From Streptomyces sp. NRRL F-2580 (lineage in GTDB: Bacteria > Actinomycetota > Actinomycetes > Streptomycetales > Streptomycetaceae), in NCBI RefSeq assembly GCF_000720115.1, contig NZ_JOIR01000025.1, forward strand, positions 21,327 to 85,326: a DNA stretch of 64,000 bases. The letters are read 5' to 3'. Shown here in pieces: positions 55,188-64,000 of the stretch (position 1 is the first letter of the stretch; every line of letters starts with the position of its first letter). The notes below the pieces were generated by a model. It searched no databases and was not told where the DNA came from. It was given only the letters and a program-made list of their open reading frames with translations. Both the position numbers and the translations under genes were made by a program.

Positions 55188-55842
55188 GAACCCCGGCCGC
55201 GGCGGCAGCCGCGTTCGCGTACTGCTGGTCGACGACCATCAGGTGGTCCGGCGCGGCCTGCGCACCTTCCTGGAGGTCCAGGAGGACATCGAGGTGGTCG
55301 GCGAGGCCTCCGACGGCGAGGAGGGCATCGCCCGCGCCGAGGAGCTGCGGCCCGACGTGATCCTCATGGACATCAAGATGCCGGGCACCGACGGGATCGA
55401 GGCGCTGCGCAGGCTGGGCGAGCTGGCGAACCCGGCGCGGGTGCTGATCGTCACCAGTTTCACGGAGCAGCGGACCGTGGTCCCCGCGCTGCGGGCCGGC
55501 GCCGCGGGATACGTCTACAAGGACATCGACCCGGACGCCCTGGCCGGAGCCATCCGCTCCGTCCACGCGGGCCACGTGCTGCTCCAGCCGGAGGTGGCGG
55601 TGGCCCTGCTCTCCCAGGACGACCAGAGCCCGTCGGCGGGCCGGCCCGGCTCGCTGACCGACCGCGAGCGCGAGGTGCTCGGCCTGATCGCGGACGGCCG
55701 CTCCAACCGGGAGATCGCCCGGGCGCTGGTGCTGTCGGAGAAGACGGTCAAGACCCACGTCTCGAACATCCTGATGAAGTTGGACCTTTCGGATCGGACT
55801 CAGGCTGCATTGTGGGCGGTCAGGCACGGACTCGCCGAATAA
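55180..55842 (+). CDS. LuxR/NarL family response regulator
   Basis: A 220-residue regulator with receiver domain (RVLLVDDHQVVRRGL; phosphoacceptor Asp64 in ILMDIKMPG; conserved Thr/Ser and Lys in VTSF and YKDI) and a C-terminal LuxR helix-turn-helix (LTDREREVLGLIADGRSNREIARALVLSEKTVKTHVSNIL). GTG 55180 overlaps the kinase stop by eight bases. Partner of the GAF kinase. Confidence 0.95.
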   Translation: MAENPGRGGSRVRVLLVDDHQVVRRGLRTFLEVQEDIEVVGEASDGEEGIARAEELRPDVILMDIKMPGTDGIEALRRLGELANPARVLIVTSFTEQRTVVPALRAGAAGYVYKDIDPDALAGAIRSVHAGHVLLQPEVAVALLSQDDQSPSAGRPGSLTDREREVLGLIADGRSNREIARALVLSEKTVKTHVSNILMKLDLSDRTQAALWAVRHGLAE

Positions 55843-55991
55843 GCGACATAAATCGGACCGTCTCGTTCCGGACTGAGATTCATACGGTCGGGTGTATGTC
55901 GCCCACATGGCGTATCCCCACATGCGGCGCGCCCGTTCTCCATGACGTGCCGCGGCGGCTGGTCGCGGCAGACGTACTGGAGGACGAGAAC

Positions 55992-56237
55992 GTGAAGAAC
56001 TTCAAGAAGGCCGCAGCCGTCACCATGATCGCGGGCGGCCTCGTGGCCGCCGGCGCCGGTGTCTCCTCGGCGCACGGCGGTGCGTCGGCGGAGGGCGGGG
56101 CCCTGAACTCGCCCGGCGTGGCCTCCGGGAACCTGCTCCAGGTCCCCGTCCACGTCCCCGTGAACGTGGTCGGCAACACGGTCAACGTGATCGGCCTGCT
56201 CAACGGCGCCTTCGGCAACACCGGAGTCAATTCTTGA
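55992..56237 (+). CDS. chpE: Short chaplin ChpE
   Basis: An 81-residue secreted amyloid-forming surface protein that helps aerial hyphae leave the water. Signal peptide MKNFKKAAAVTMIAGGLVAAGAGVSSA, then one chaplin domain with GGALNSPGVASGNLLQVPVHVPVNVVGNTVNVIGLLNGAFGNTGVNS. It has no cysteine, which is the trait that sets S. coelicolor ChpE apart from the other short chaplins. GTG 55992 follows GGAGG with eight bases. Probably expressed early. Confidence 0.95.
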   Translation: MKNFKKAAAVTMIAGGLVAAGAGVSSAHGGASAEGGALNSPGVASGNLLQVPVHVPVNVVGNTVNVIGLLNGAFGNTGVNS

Positions 56238-56250
56238 TGCGCACCTCGCG

Positions 56251-56337
56251 CTGCTCCGCAGGCTTCGGGCCGCTGCGCCGGGCCCATTCCTGACGCAGCC
56301 CTCGCACTGCTCCGCAGGCTTCGGGCCGCTGCGCCGG
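56251..56337. repeat. 31-bp direct repeat after chpE
   Basis: The 31 bases at 56251-56281 recur exactly at 56307-56337 (period 56), beginning CTGCTCCGCAGGCTTCGGGC. Similarity extends weakly upstream of each copy. Probably part of an intergenic repeat family. Confidence 0.85.
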
Positions 56338-56470
56338 ACTCCGTCCGTCGGCCGGCTCGGGCCCGCGTAGCAGCGCGCACGCACCACGGCCCCGCTTCCC
56401 CCCTCTCCCCGGGAAGCGGGGCCGCGGCGCATCTGTCGCACGGCCCGGCTTTCCCGCTCCGCCGCACCAT

Positions 56471-56567
56471 CCAGCCCCTCCGGCGCCTGAGGAGCGGGGT
56501 GCGGGGCGGAGCCCCGTCATTTCAGCCTCGCCGGCGTTTGAGGCGTGGGGTCTGGGGCGGAGCCCCA
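56471..56567. repeat. Streptomyces intergenic GC-rich repeat (copies B and C)
   Basis: Two tandem copies (56471-56516 and 56522-56567) of the element at 46193-46240, each ending in GGGGCGGAGCCCC. With the 31-bp repeat they fill the 355-base gap between chpE and the next gene; no gene is visible there. Confidence 0.78.
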
Positions 56568-56592
56568 CGAGCCCCGGCGCAGCCGCCCCCGC

Positions 56593-57366
56593 CTAGCCCC
56601 CCTCGACGGCCGAGTTGTACGCCGCCACCAGCGCCCGCCGAGCCACCCGCTCCACCGGCCGCAACACCTCCGCCCGCGCCGCCATCTCCGAGGCGGCCAC
56701 CGCACCCCCGTGCCCGTTCTCGTACGCCAGCGACACCATCAGGTCCACCCGCTGCGCCAGCGCCAGCACCCGCACCGCCCGCGCCGGATACCCCGGAGCC
56801 AGCGCGTCCCGCCCCGCCTCCGCCCGCGCCCGGTACGCCGACAGCGCCGCCTCCGCCACCGGCCCCGACCCGGCCACGTCCAGCCGGGTCAGCGCCACCG
56901 TGGCCTCGCGCAGCGCCTCCGCCAGCTCCCGCTCCGCTGTGCTCAGCGACGGCACGTCCGCCGGCGGTGCCTCCCGTACCGGCAGGCAGTGCCAGGTCAC
57001 CGACACGTGCACGTCGCCCTCGGGCCCCACCTCGGCGACCTCGGGTACGAGCCCCAGCGCGGCCCCCGCACACACCACGGCCTCCTCGGCCTCCAGCGCC
57101 CGCGCGTTGAACTCCGGCGGCCCGCTCAGCCCCAGCGGGTGCCCCGGCGCCGGCAGCGCCACCCGCAGCCCCGTCACCCCCAGCGCCCGCAGCCGGCCGA
57201 GCGCCAGCGTGAGCCCCACGGGGCCCGTCTCACCCGGCAGCCCCTCCACCCGGTGCACGGCGTCCTCGCCCACGATCGACAACACGGCTTCGTCGGGCGA
57301 GACCAGACCGGCCAGCAGAGCGTTCCCCCAGGCGGCCAGCCGCCCTGAACGTGGTTCGAAAAGCAT
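56593..57366 (-). CDS. Conserved hypothetical protein
   Basis: A 257-residue protein starting MLFEPRSGRLAAWGNALLAGLVSPDEAVLSIVGEDAVHRVEGL. It is a two-part soluble protein: an alpha/beta N-terminal half and an Ala/Glu-rich helical second half. I recognise it only as a conserved Streptomyces protein. No catalytic motif, signal peptide or membrane helix is visible. Divergent from the ABC ATPase gene. Confidence 0.85.
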   Translation of the reverse strand: MLFEPRSGRLAAWGNALLAGLVSPDEAVLSIVGEDAVHRVEGLPGETGPVGLTLALGRLRALGVTGLRVALPAPGHPLGLSGPPEFNARALEAEEAVVCAGAALGLVPEVAEVGPEGDVHVSVTWHCLPVREAPPADVPSLSTAERELAEALREATVALTRLDVAGSGPVAEAALSAYRARAEAGRDALAPGYPARAVRVLALAQRVDLMVSLAYENGHGGAVAASEMAARAEVLRPVERVARRALVAAYNSAVEGG

Positions 57367-57499
57367 CCCCCCACTTTACGGATCGGACCCGGCACCGGGC
57401 CCCGGCCCCGGACCCCTCTCCGAGTGGCGTAGGTTTTCCCCTGGGGCTGCGTCTACCGGCGCACAGAGAACCGTGACTGCAAGGGGTGACAACACGCTC

Positions 57500-58303
<804 letters not shown>

Positions 58304-58354
58304 CGGGCCCCCGCACCCTGTCCGGACCGCGCCCGCCGGACCTACCATGACCAT

Positions 58355-58783
58355 GTGGACATCGACGCATGGGTGTGGTGGCTCATCGGCGCGGTCGGAC
58401 TGGGCATCCCCCTGGTCCTGACGGCGATGCCGGAGTTCGGCATGTTCGCCGTCGGCGCCGTGGCGGCCGCCGTCACGGCGGCCCTCGGCGGGGGAGTGGT
58501 GGCACAGGTCCTGGTCTTCGTGATCGTGTCGGTCGCGCTCATCGCCGTCGTACGGTCCATCGCGAACCGGCACCGTGACCAGCGCCCCCAACACCGCAGC
58601 GGCATCGACGCGTTGAGGGGCAGATCCGCCGTCGTCCTCGAACGGGTGGACGGCAGCGGGGGACGCATCAAGCTCGCCGGCGAGATCTGGTCGGCGCGCA
58701 CCCTCGACACGGACACCAGTTTCGAACCGGGCCAGTCCGTGGACGTCGTGGAGATCGACGGGGCGACCGCCGTCGTGATGTGA
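58355..58783 (+). CDS. NfeD-like membrane protein
   Basis: A 142-residue protein with two to three N-terminal helices (about 6-68) and a C-terminal OB-fold domain (GRSAVVLERVDGSGGRIKLAGEIWSARTLDTDTSFEPGQSVDVVEIDGATAVV), the NfeD core. NfeD proteins pair with SPFH/stomatin proteins, and the next gene is one. GTG 58355. Confidence 0.93.
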   Translation: MDIDAWVWWLIGAVGLGIPLVLTAMPEFGMFAVGAVAAAVTAALGGGVVAQVLVFVIVSVALIAVVRSIANRHRDQRPQHRSGIDALRGRSAVVLERVDGSGGRIKLAGEIWSARTLDTDTSFEPGQSVDVVEIDGATAVVM

Positions 58784-58867
58784 CAAGCAGCCTGCTCGCA
58801 GCCCGCGGGTCTGCGAGACTCCGCTCAACGGGGCAGCACAGACAGCCGGAAGGGCACGGGGAACCGC

Positions 58868-59854
58868 ATGCAACCGATCATCATCGTCCTGATCATTCTG
58901 GTGGTTCTGGTCTTCATCGCACTGGTCAAGACGATCCAGGTGATCCCGCAGGCCAGCGCCGCCATCGTCGAGCGGTTCGGCCGCTACACCCGCACGCTCA
59001 ACGCGGGCCTCAACATCGTCGTCCCGTTCATCGACTCGATCCGCAACCGCATCGACCTCCGCGAACAGGTCGTCCCCTTCCCGCCGCAGCCGGTCATCAC
59101 CCAGGACAACCTGGTCGTCAACATCGACACCGTCATCTACTACCAGGTGACCGACGCCCGGGCCGCGACGTACGAGGTGGCCAGTTACATCCAGGCCATC
59201 GAGCAGCTCACCGTCACCACGCTGCGCAACATCATCGGCGGCATGGACCTGGAGCGGACCCTCACCTCCCGCGAGGAGATCAACGCGGCCCTGCGCGGGG
59301 TCCTCGACGAGGCCACCGGCAAGTGGGGCATCCGCGTCAACCGCGTCGAGCTCAAGGCCATCGAGCCGCCGACCTCCATCCAGGACTCGATGGAGAAGCA
59401 GATGCGCGCCGACCGCGACAAGCGCGCCGCGATCCTCCAGGCCGAGGGTGTCCGGCAGTCCGAGATCCTGCGCGCCGAGGGTGAGAAGCAGTCCTCCATC
59501 CTCCGCGCCGAGGGTGACGCCAAGGCCGCCGCGCTGCGCGCCGAGGGTGAGGCCCAGGCCATCCGGACGGTGTTCGAGTCCATCCACGCCGGCGACGCCG
59601 ACCAGAAGCTCCTCGCCTACCAGTACCTCCAGATGCTCCCGAAGATCGCCGAAGGCGATGCAAACAAGCTCTGGATCGTGCCGAGCGAGATCGGCGATGC
59701 CCTCAAGGGCCTCTCCGGCGCCATGGGCAACTTCGGCCCCATGGGCGGCGGTTCCGGCTTCAACCCGGGGAACACCGGCAAGGACGGCGGGGGCATCCCG
59801 GCCGCACGGGACAAGGACGGCGCGGACCGCCGCGAACAGCCCCCCATCGACTGA
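58868..59854 (+). CDS. SPFH domain (stomatin/slipin-like) membrane protein
   Basis: A 328-residue protein with one N-terminal helix (IIIVLIILVVLVFIALV) and an SPFH domain (VIPQASAAIVERFGRYTRTLNAGLNIVVPFID). A helical stalk follows with repeated AEG units (LQAEGVRQSEILRAEGEKQSSILRAEGDAKAAALRAEGEAQ). The C-terminus is Gly/Asp-rich. Such proteins form membrane microdomains or large cages; with NfeD it forms the standard pair. Gap of 84 bases after the NfeD-like gene. Confidence 0.95.
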   Translation: MQPIIIVLIILVVLVFIALVKTIQVIPQASAAIVERFGRYTRTLNAGLNIVVPFIDSIRNRIDLREQVVPFPPQPVITQDNLVVNIDTVIYYQVTDARAATYEVASYIQAIEQLTVTTLRNIIGGMDLERTLTSREEINAALRGVLDEATGKWGIRVNRVELKAIEPPTSIQDSMEKQMRADRDKRAAILQAEGVRQSEILRAEGEKQSSILRAEGDAKAAALRAEGEAQAIRTVFESIHAGDADQKLLAYQYLQMLPKIAEGDANKLWIVPSEIGDALKGLSGAMGNFGPMGGGSGFNPGNTGKDGGGIPAARDKDGADRREQPPID

Positions 59855-59944
59855 CCAGCCACCCCCTTCCTGCATGATCAGTGAGGCCCCTCGACCTTCA
59901 TGGCGGGGAGGCGACTCACTCATGCAAAGGGGATGGCACAGTCC

Positions 59945-60715
59945 ATGTCCATCTGGGAATCCCTCGCGGTCCTCGCCGCCGGCATCGGCGCGGGCACGAT
60001 CAACACCATCGTCGGCTCCGGCACCCTGATCACCTTCCCGGTGCTGCTCGCCACCGGCCTGCCGCCGATCACCGCCAACGTGTCCAACACCCTGGGCCTG
60101 GTACCCGGTTCGATCAGCGGAGCCATCGGCTACCGCAAGGAACTCCAGGGCCAGCGCGCCCGTATCGTGCGGCTCGGCGCCGTGTCCCTCGTCGGCGGCC
60201 TCGCGGGCGCGGTCCTGCTCCTCACCCTGCCGTCGGACTCCTTCGACACGATCGTGCCCGTCCTGATCGGACTCGCCCTCGTGCTCGTCGTCCTCCAGCC
60301 CCGGCTCGCCGCCGCCCTGCGCCGGCGTCAGGAAGCAGCCGGAGGCGACACGAGCCACCCCGACGGCGGCCCGGTCCTGCTCGGCGGCATGCTGCTCTCC
60401 AGCGCGTACGGAGGCTACTTCGGAGCCGCCCAAGGCGTGCTCTACCTCGGCCTGATGGGGCTGCTGCTCCGCGACGACCTCCAACGGATCAACGCCGTCA
60501 AGAACGTCCTCGCCGCCCTGGTGAACGGCGTTGCCGCCGTCGTCTTCCTCTTCGTCGCCGACTTCGACTGGACGGCCGTCCTCCTCATCGCCGTCGGCTC
60601 CACCATCGGCGGCCAGATCGGTGCCAAGGTCGGCCGCAAGCTCTCGCCGACCGTCCTGCGCGCGGTCATCGTGACGGTCGGCGTCATCGCCATCGTCCAG
60701 CTGATGCTCCGCTGA
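59945..60715 (+). CDS. TauE/SafE family anion exporter
   Basis: A 256-residue permease with about eight helices in two halves. GAGTINTIVGSGTLITFPVLLATGLPPITANVSNTLGLVPGSISG is the family hallmark, repeated in weaker form near SAYGGYFGAAQGVLYLGLMGLLLRDDLQRINAVKNVLAALVNG. Substrate unknown; relatives move sulfite, sulfoacetate or other organosulfonates. The start is uncertain: ATG 59945 (MSIWESL) is chosen, with in-frame ATGs at 59933 and 59900. Confidence 0.88.
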   Translation: MSIWESLAVLAAGIGAGTINTIVGSGTLITFPVLLATGLPPITANVSNTLGLVPGSISGAIGYRKELQGQRARIVRLGAVSLVGGLAGAVLLLTLPSDSFDTIVPVLIGLALVLVVLQPRLAAALRRRQEAAGGDTSHPDGGPVLLGGMLLSSAYGGYFGAAQGVLYLGLMGLLLRDDLQRINAVKNVLAALVNGVAAVVFLFVADFDWTAVLLIAVGSTIGGQIGAKVGRKLSPTVLRAVIVTVGVIAIVQLMLR

Positions 60716-60774
60716 GCGACGTAGGAATGCTACGCCGCCCAGCGCACGCGACTACCGGGCGAGCGGGTATCCGA

Positions 60775-61278
60775 CTAGGCGGAGCGCTCCAGCCACTCCG
60801 GCAGCGCCTCCCGCGCGCCCACCCCCAGGGCCAGCAGCATCGCGTCCGCCGGAGACGGCACGAAGGGCTTCCGGAGGAGCGGCATCCCCGCCTCCTCCGG
60901 AGTCCGGGCCGCCTTGCGGTGGTTGTCCTCGGCGCAGGACGCCACCGTGTTCAGCCAGGTGTCCCCACCCCCCTGGGCCCGCGGCAGCACGTGGTCCACG
61001 GTCGTCGCGCGTTTACCGCAGTACGCGCAACGGTGCTGGTCCCGGACCAGCACCCCCCTCCGTGACCAGGGAGCATGTCTTCGGAAGGGCACCCGGACGT
61101 ACCTGCAGAGCCTGATCACCCGGGGCATCGGAAGATCCATGGTGGCCGCGCGCACACGCAGTTCGGGATGCGACTGTTCGACGACGGCCTTGTCCTGGAG
61201 AACCAGGACGACAGCCCGGTTCAGGGTCACCGTCGACAGCGGCTCGAAGCTCGCATTCAGCACCAGCGTGTCCCGCAT
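60775..61278 (-). CDS. HNH endonuclease domain protein
   Basis: A 167-residue protein: MRDTLVLNASFEPLSTVTLNRAVVLVL, then the zinc-binding HNH unit CAYCGKRATTVDHVLPRAQGGGDTWLNTVASCAEDNHRK. This is the widespread actinobacterial type found as a chromosomal single gene; a repair role is often assumed but not shown. ATG 61278 has GGGAGG eight bases upstream. Confidence 0.92.
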   Translation of the reverse strand: MRDTLVLNASFEPLSTVTLNRAVVLVLQDKAVVEQSHPELRVRAATMDLPMPRVIRLCRYVRVPFRRHAPWSRRGVLVRDQHRCAYCGKRATTVDHVLPRAQGGGDTWLNTVASCAEDNHRKAARTPEEAGMPLLRKPFVPSPADAMLLALGVGAREALPEWLERSA

Positions 61279-61374
61279 CTCGCCCACCTCCCGTGTGCAG
61301 GCCCGCGACCACACCGGCGGCTGGGCCCGCAACCACTCTGGCCGCGCGCGCCACGCGGGACAACGCAATAAAAA

Positions 61375-61411
61375 TGCCCGGTCCTGGCCTTCTTTAGACC
61401 AGGACCGGGCA
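61375..61411 (-). terminator. Terminator of YbhB-like gene
   Basis: A 13-bp stem (61375-61387 with 61399-61411), followed on the minus strand by TTTTTATT. It ends the transcript of the gene at 61428. Confidence 0.88.
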
Positions 61412-61427
61412 AACGCTCGGAGAACGA

Positions 61428-61961
61428 TCAGCGGGCGGGCGACTCGTACTCACCGATCAGCTGGGCCCGCCCGAGGGCGTGGAACCGCAGATGGAAACCG
61501 ACGCTCGCCGGGGACGAGTCCTCGTCCGTACCGAGCTGCTCCCGGTCCACCGCGTACACGGTGAACACGTAACGGTGCCGCTCCCCGCGCGGCGGAGCCG
61601 CCCCGCCGAAGTCCCGCGTGCCGTAGTCGTTCCGCGCGTGCACGGCGCCCTCCGGCAGCCCCGGGAAGTCCCCGCTGCCCGCTCCGGCCGGCAGCTCCGT
61701 CACCGACACCGGCAGATCGAAGAGCACCCAGTGCCAGAACCCGCTGCCCGTGGGCGCGTCCGGGTCGAAGCAGGTCACGGCGAAGCTCTTCGTACCCTCG
61801 GGAAAGCCCTCCCACCGCAGCTGCGGCGAGATGTTCTTGCCCGTGAGGACCTGGGCCGCGTGCAGATCGGCTCCGTCGGTTACGTCCTCGCTGGTCACCG
61901 TGAAGGACGGCACCTCGGGGTGGAAGTCGTGCGGAAGGGGTGCCCTGCTCTGGTCTGACAC
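61428..61961 (-). CDS. YbhB/YbcL family (PEBP-like) protein
   Basis: A 177-residue soluble protein of the phosphatidylethanolamine-binding/Raf kinase inhibitor fold. Motifs: LTGKNISPQLRWEGFPEGTKSFAVTCFDPDAPTGSGFWHWVLFDLP and GERHRYVFTVYAVD. Biochemical role unknown in bacteria. GTG 61961 has GGAGG seven bases upstream. Confidence 0.93.
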   Translation of the reverse strand: MSDQSRAPLPHDFHPEVPSFTVTSEDVTDGADLHAAQVLTGKNISPQLRWEGFPEGTKSFAVTCFDPDAPTGSGFWHWVLFDLPVSVTELPAGAGSGDFPGLPEGAVHARNDYGTRDFGGAAPPRGERHRYVFTVYAVDREQLGTDEDSSPASVGFHLRFHALGRAQLIGEYESPAR

Positions 61962-62023
61962 TGCTGAACCTCCGGGAGGGGGAGACATCGGATCCGCGCC
62001 CGCGCACGGACGCGGTTCCGAGC

Positions 62024-62806
62024 CTAGAACCAGTTGCGCTGCGAACCGACGCCGGCGATCCACTGGTTCAGGTAAGCCGCCCAGTCGGTGTCCTGGTACG
62101 AGTGCAGACCCACCTGGAAGCAGCGGTACGTGTCGCTGCCCTCGCTGAACAGACCCGGCTTCTTGTCCATCTCCAGGACGACGTCCATCTCCCGGCCGTC
62201 CGAGACGAAGGTCAGCTCGACCTGGTTCAGCCCGCGGTACTGCGACGGCGGCAGGAACTCGATCTCCTGGTAGAAGGGAAGCGACTGCCGCGTCCCGCGG
62301 ATGTGCCCGCGCTCCATGTCCGCGCTGCGGAAGGAGAAGCCGAGCTGACGGAAGGCGTCGAGGATCGCCTGCTGCGCCGGCACCGGGTGCACGTTGATCG
62401 GGTCGAGGTCACCCGCGTCCACCGCGCGCGCGATCTCCAGCTCGGTGCTCACCCCGATGTTCATCCCGTGCAGGTGCTGACCCCCGAAGTGGGTGATCGG
62501 CGTCTCCCAGGGGATCTCCAGCCCGAACGGCACCACGTGCAGCGCTCCGGCCTCCACCTTGAAGGCACCGCCGAGACGCTGCTTCGTGAAGACCACGTCC
62601 TGCTTGTACTCCTGGTCACCACCCTCGACCTCGACCCGCGCCTGCAGCCCGACGGACAGCCCCTCGATCTGCTGCTCCACGGATCCACCCTGGATCCGGA
62701 CCTCGCCCTGGACGATGCCGCCCGGCACGACGTTCGGCTCGGTGATGATCGTGTCCACCGAGGCACCACCGGCACCCAGGCTCGCGAACAGCTTCCTGAA
62801 CCCCAT
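62024..62806 (-). CDS. Sporulation protein Spo0M homologue
   Basis: A 260-residue arrestin-fold protein of the Spo0M family ([38 protein letters not shown]). In Bacillus it influences early sporulation and cell division; the Streptomyces homologue is uncharacterised as far as I know. ATG 62806 has GGGAG seven bases upstream. Confidence 0.92.
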   Translation of the reverse strand: MGFRKLFASLGAGGASVDTIITEPNVVPGGIVQGEVRIQGGSVEQQIEGLSVGLQARVEVEGGDQEYKQDVVFTKQRLGGAFKVEAGALHVVPFGLEIPWETPITHFGGQHLHGMNIGVSTELEIARAVDAGDLDPINVHPVPAQQAILDAFRQLGFSFRSADMERGHIRGTRQSLPFYQEIEFLPPSQYRGLNQVELTFVSDGREMDVVLEMDKKPGLFSEGSDTYRCFQVGLHSYQDTDWAAYLNQWIAGVGSQRNWF

Positions 62807-62921
62807 GCTCAAACTCCCTGATACGGATCTAAGGACTGGCGACTACGCCGCGCCCACCCCTTACCAACGCGGAACCTTAGGCCCCGGTTGCAGGAGAGCG
62901 CGTTCCGCTACGCTCGACCGG

Positions 62922-63563
62922 ATGAGCGCGCGCCCCGACCGTACGCCCCTGCCCCGGTCCTTCTTCGACCGGCCGGTCCTCACCGTGGCCCCGGACCTCC
63001 TCGGCCGCACCCTGGTGCGCCGTACCCCGGACGGCCCCATCGAACTGCGCATCACGGAGGTGGAGGCGTACGAGGGGGAGTCCGACCCCGGCTCACACGC
63101 CTACCGCGGCCGCACCGCACGCAACGCGTCGATGTTCGGGCCGCCCGGACACGCGTACGTCTACTTCATCTACGGCATGTGGTTCAGCCTCAACCTGGTG
63201 TGCGGCCCACCGGACCACGCGAGCGGGGTCCTGATCCGTGCCGGAGAGATCACGACGGGCGCCGACCTCGCCGCCAAACGTCGGCTTTCAGCCAGAAACC
63301 CGAGAGAACTGGCCAAAGGGCCGGCCCGTCTGGCCACCGCGCTGGAGGTGGACCGTTCCCTCGACGGCACCGACCTGTGCGCCGGCCCCGATTCCCCCTT
63401 GTCCCTCCTCGCCGGCACCCCCACCTCGCCCGACCTGGTGAGCAGCGGGCCGCGCACGGGGGTCGGCGGAGCCGGCGCCGCTCACCCGTACCGGTTCTGG
63501 ATAACCCACGACCCGACGGTGAGCCCGTACCGCGCCCACGCGCCACGCCGCCGCTCAACTTGA
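62922..63563 (+). CDS. DNA-3-methyladenine glycosylase (AAG/MPG type)
   Basis: A 213-residue alkyladenine DNA glycosylase excising alkylated purines. It shows [25 protein letters not shown], the catalytic glutamate in [48 protein letters not shown], and [15 protein letters not shown] 62922. The rRNA operon leader follows. Confidence 0.95.
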   Translation: MSARPDRTPLPRSFFDRPVLTVAPDLLGRTLVRRTPDGPIELRITEVEAYEGESDPGSHAYRGRTARNASMFGPPGHAYVYFIYGMWFSLNLVCGPPDHASGVLIRAGEITTGADLAAKRRLSARNPRELAKGPARLATALEVDRSLDGTDLCAGPDSPLSLLAGTPTSPDLVSSGPRTGVGGAGAAHPYRFWITHDPTVSPYRAHAPRRRST

Positions 63564-63699
63564 CTCGGACCGACCACACGCCTAACGTAGCCCGAGCCGC
63601 TTGAACGGGGCACTGCCATCAGCAGACCCCCGGGGCGGCCAACCCACCACCTACGACTTACCCCTGGCGGGGTCCTATTCGGCATGCCCGAATTCCTTC
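63564..63699. other. Spacer between glycosylase gene and rRNA promoter region
   Basis: No gene is visible. GC content falls towards the right, as usual upstream of rrn promoters. Confidence 0.5.
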
Positions 63700-64000
63700 G
63701 CCGGTCACTCGATTATGAATGGCAAGGGATAAGCGCTAACGTGGTGGAGCGCCGAAAGGCAAAGACCCCCAACGGTCACCGAATTCAAATCCAAGCCGAC
63801 TGCTTCTTCCAAGAAGCAAGGCGCGGAAATGATCTGGTAGAGTTGGAAACGCAAGAACACAGAACGAAAGCCCGGAGGAAAGCCCCAGCGGATGTAGCTG
63901 CGGGTGAGTACAAAGGAAGCGTCCGTTCCTTGAGAACTCAACAGCGTGCCAAAAATCAACGCCAGAAGTTGATACCCCGTCCACTTCGGTGGATGAGGTT
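63700..64000 (+). promoter_or_regulatory. Ribosomal RNA operon promoter region and 16S leader
   Basis: Lower GC than the rest. A promoter-like TAGAGT (63838-63843) is followed by GGAAACGCAAGAAC and then by the conserved Streptomyces rrn leader: TTCCTTGAGAACTCAACAGC at about 63927-63946, then CGTGCCAAAAATCAACGCCAG, the segment GTTGATACCCCGTCC and a small hairpin GTCCAC-TTCG-GTGGAT. These precede 16S rRNA by a few hundred bases, so the rRNA genes begin just past the window. Leader segments include antitermination and RNase III processing signals. Other promoters may lie further left. Confidence 0.9.

Overview
The window is high-GC actinobacterial chromosome, almost certainly Streptomyces. The evidence is the third-position G/C bias in every reading frame, many GTG starts, and lineage-specific genes: a chaplin, a streptophobe-type membrane protein, an SGM_5486-type small transporter partner, an Asp23/AmaP cluster and Spo0M. 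Gene order resembles, from memory, the S. coelicolor chromosome between a pitH2-like phosphate transporter and chpE. I see no insertion sequence, prophage, CRISPR array or tRNA gene. The region looks like ordinary core chromosome with a few accessory genes.

Layout. 1-2.6 kb: cobalamin genes cobQ (cut by the window edge) and cobD, reading left behind a cobalamin riboswitch. 2.6-4.2 kb: a small membrane protein and a Pit phosphate transporter with a PHO-box-like repeat in its promoter. 4.5-11.3 kb: alpha/beta hydrolase, an unrecognised protein, VOC protein, zinc metallopeptidase, ABC-F ATPase and a small HTH protein. 11.4-14.5 kb: enoyl-CoA hydratase and a five-gene Asp23/AmaP envelope cluster. 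14.5-18.3 kb: SDR, SURF1, small zinc protein, exonuclease-BRCT and TetR regulator. 18.4-22.6 kb: a tight cassette of an acetoacetate-decarboxylase-like enzyme, an SDR and two amidohydrolases, divergent from the TetR gene. 22.6-25.7 kb: a 1,024-residue NACHT-LRR STAND protein, the strongest defence-like candidate. 25.8-28.6 kb: fatty acid hydroxylase, YhhN lysoplasmalogenase and zinc alcohol dehydrogenase. 28.7-33.7 kb: secreted subtilase, DUF485/ActP-type symporter and moaA.

33.7-41 kb: small proteins, tyrS, a tldE/tldD pair and fabG-fabI. 41.2-46.1 kb: secreted protein, GntR regulator divergent from an MFS exporter with its small partner, SixA phosphatase and serB. 46.3-51.5 kb: streptophobe, a dual-FHA ABC exporter and a secreted lytic transglycosylase. 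51.8-56.2 kb: a divergent QueA-like protein overlapping an SDR with a repeat tail, a soluble GAF histidine kinase with its LuxR-type regulator, and the cysteine-free chaplin ChpE. 56.6-63.6 kb: ABC ATPase, NfeD-SPFH pair, TauE/SafE exporter, HNH nuclease, YbhB protein, Spo0M and alkyladenine glycosylase. The last ~300 bases are the promoter and leader of a ribosomal RNA operon whose 16S gene lies beyond the edge.

Working units suggested by overlaps and spacing: B12 synthesis under riboswitch control; Asp23 envelope stress; the TetR-controlled decarboxylase/amidohydrolase cassette; a possible ether-lipid or fatty-aldehyde module (hydroxylase, lysoplasmalogenase, dehydrogenase); fatty-acid elongation (FabG-FabI); the TldD/TldE protease; and a two-component system beside a chaplin. 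Many convergent gene ends are separated by long perfect hairpin terminators.
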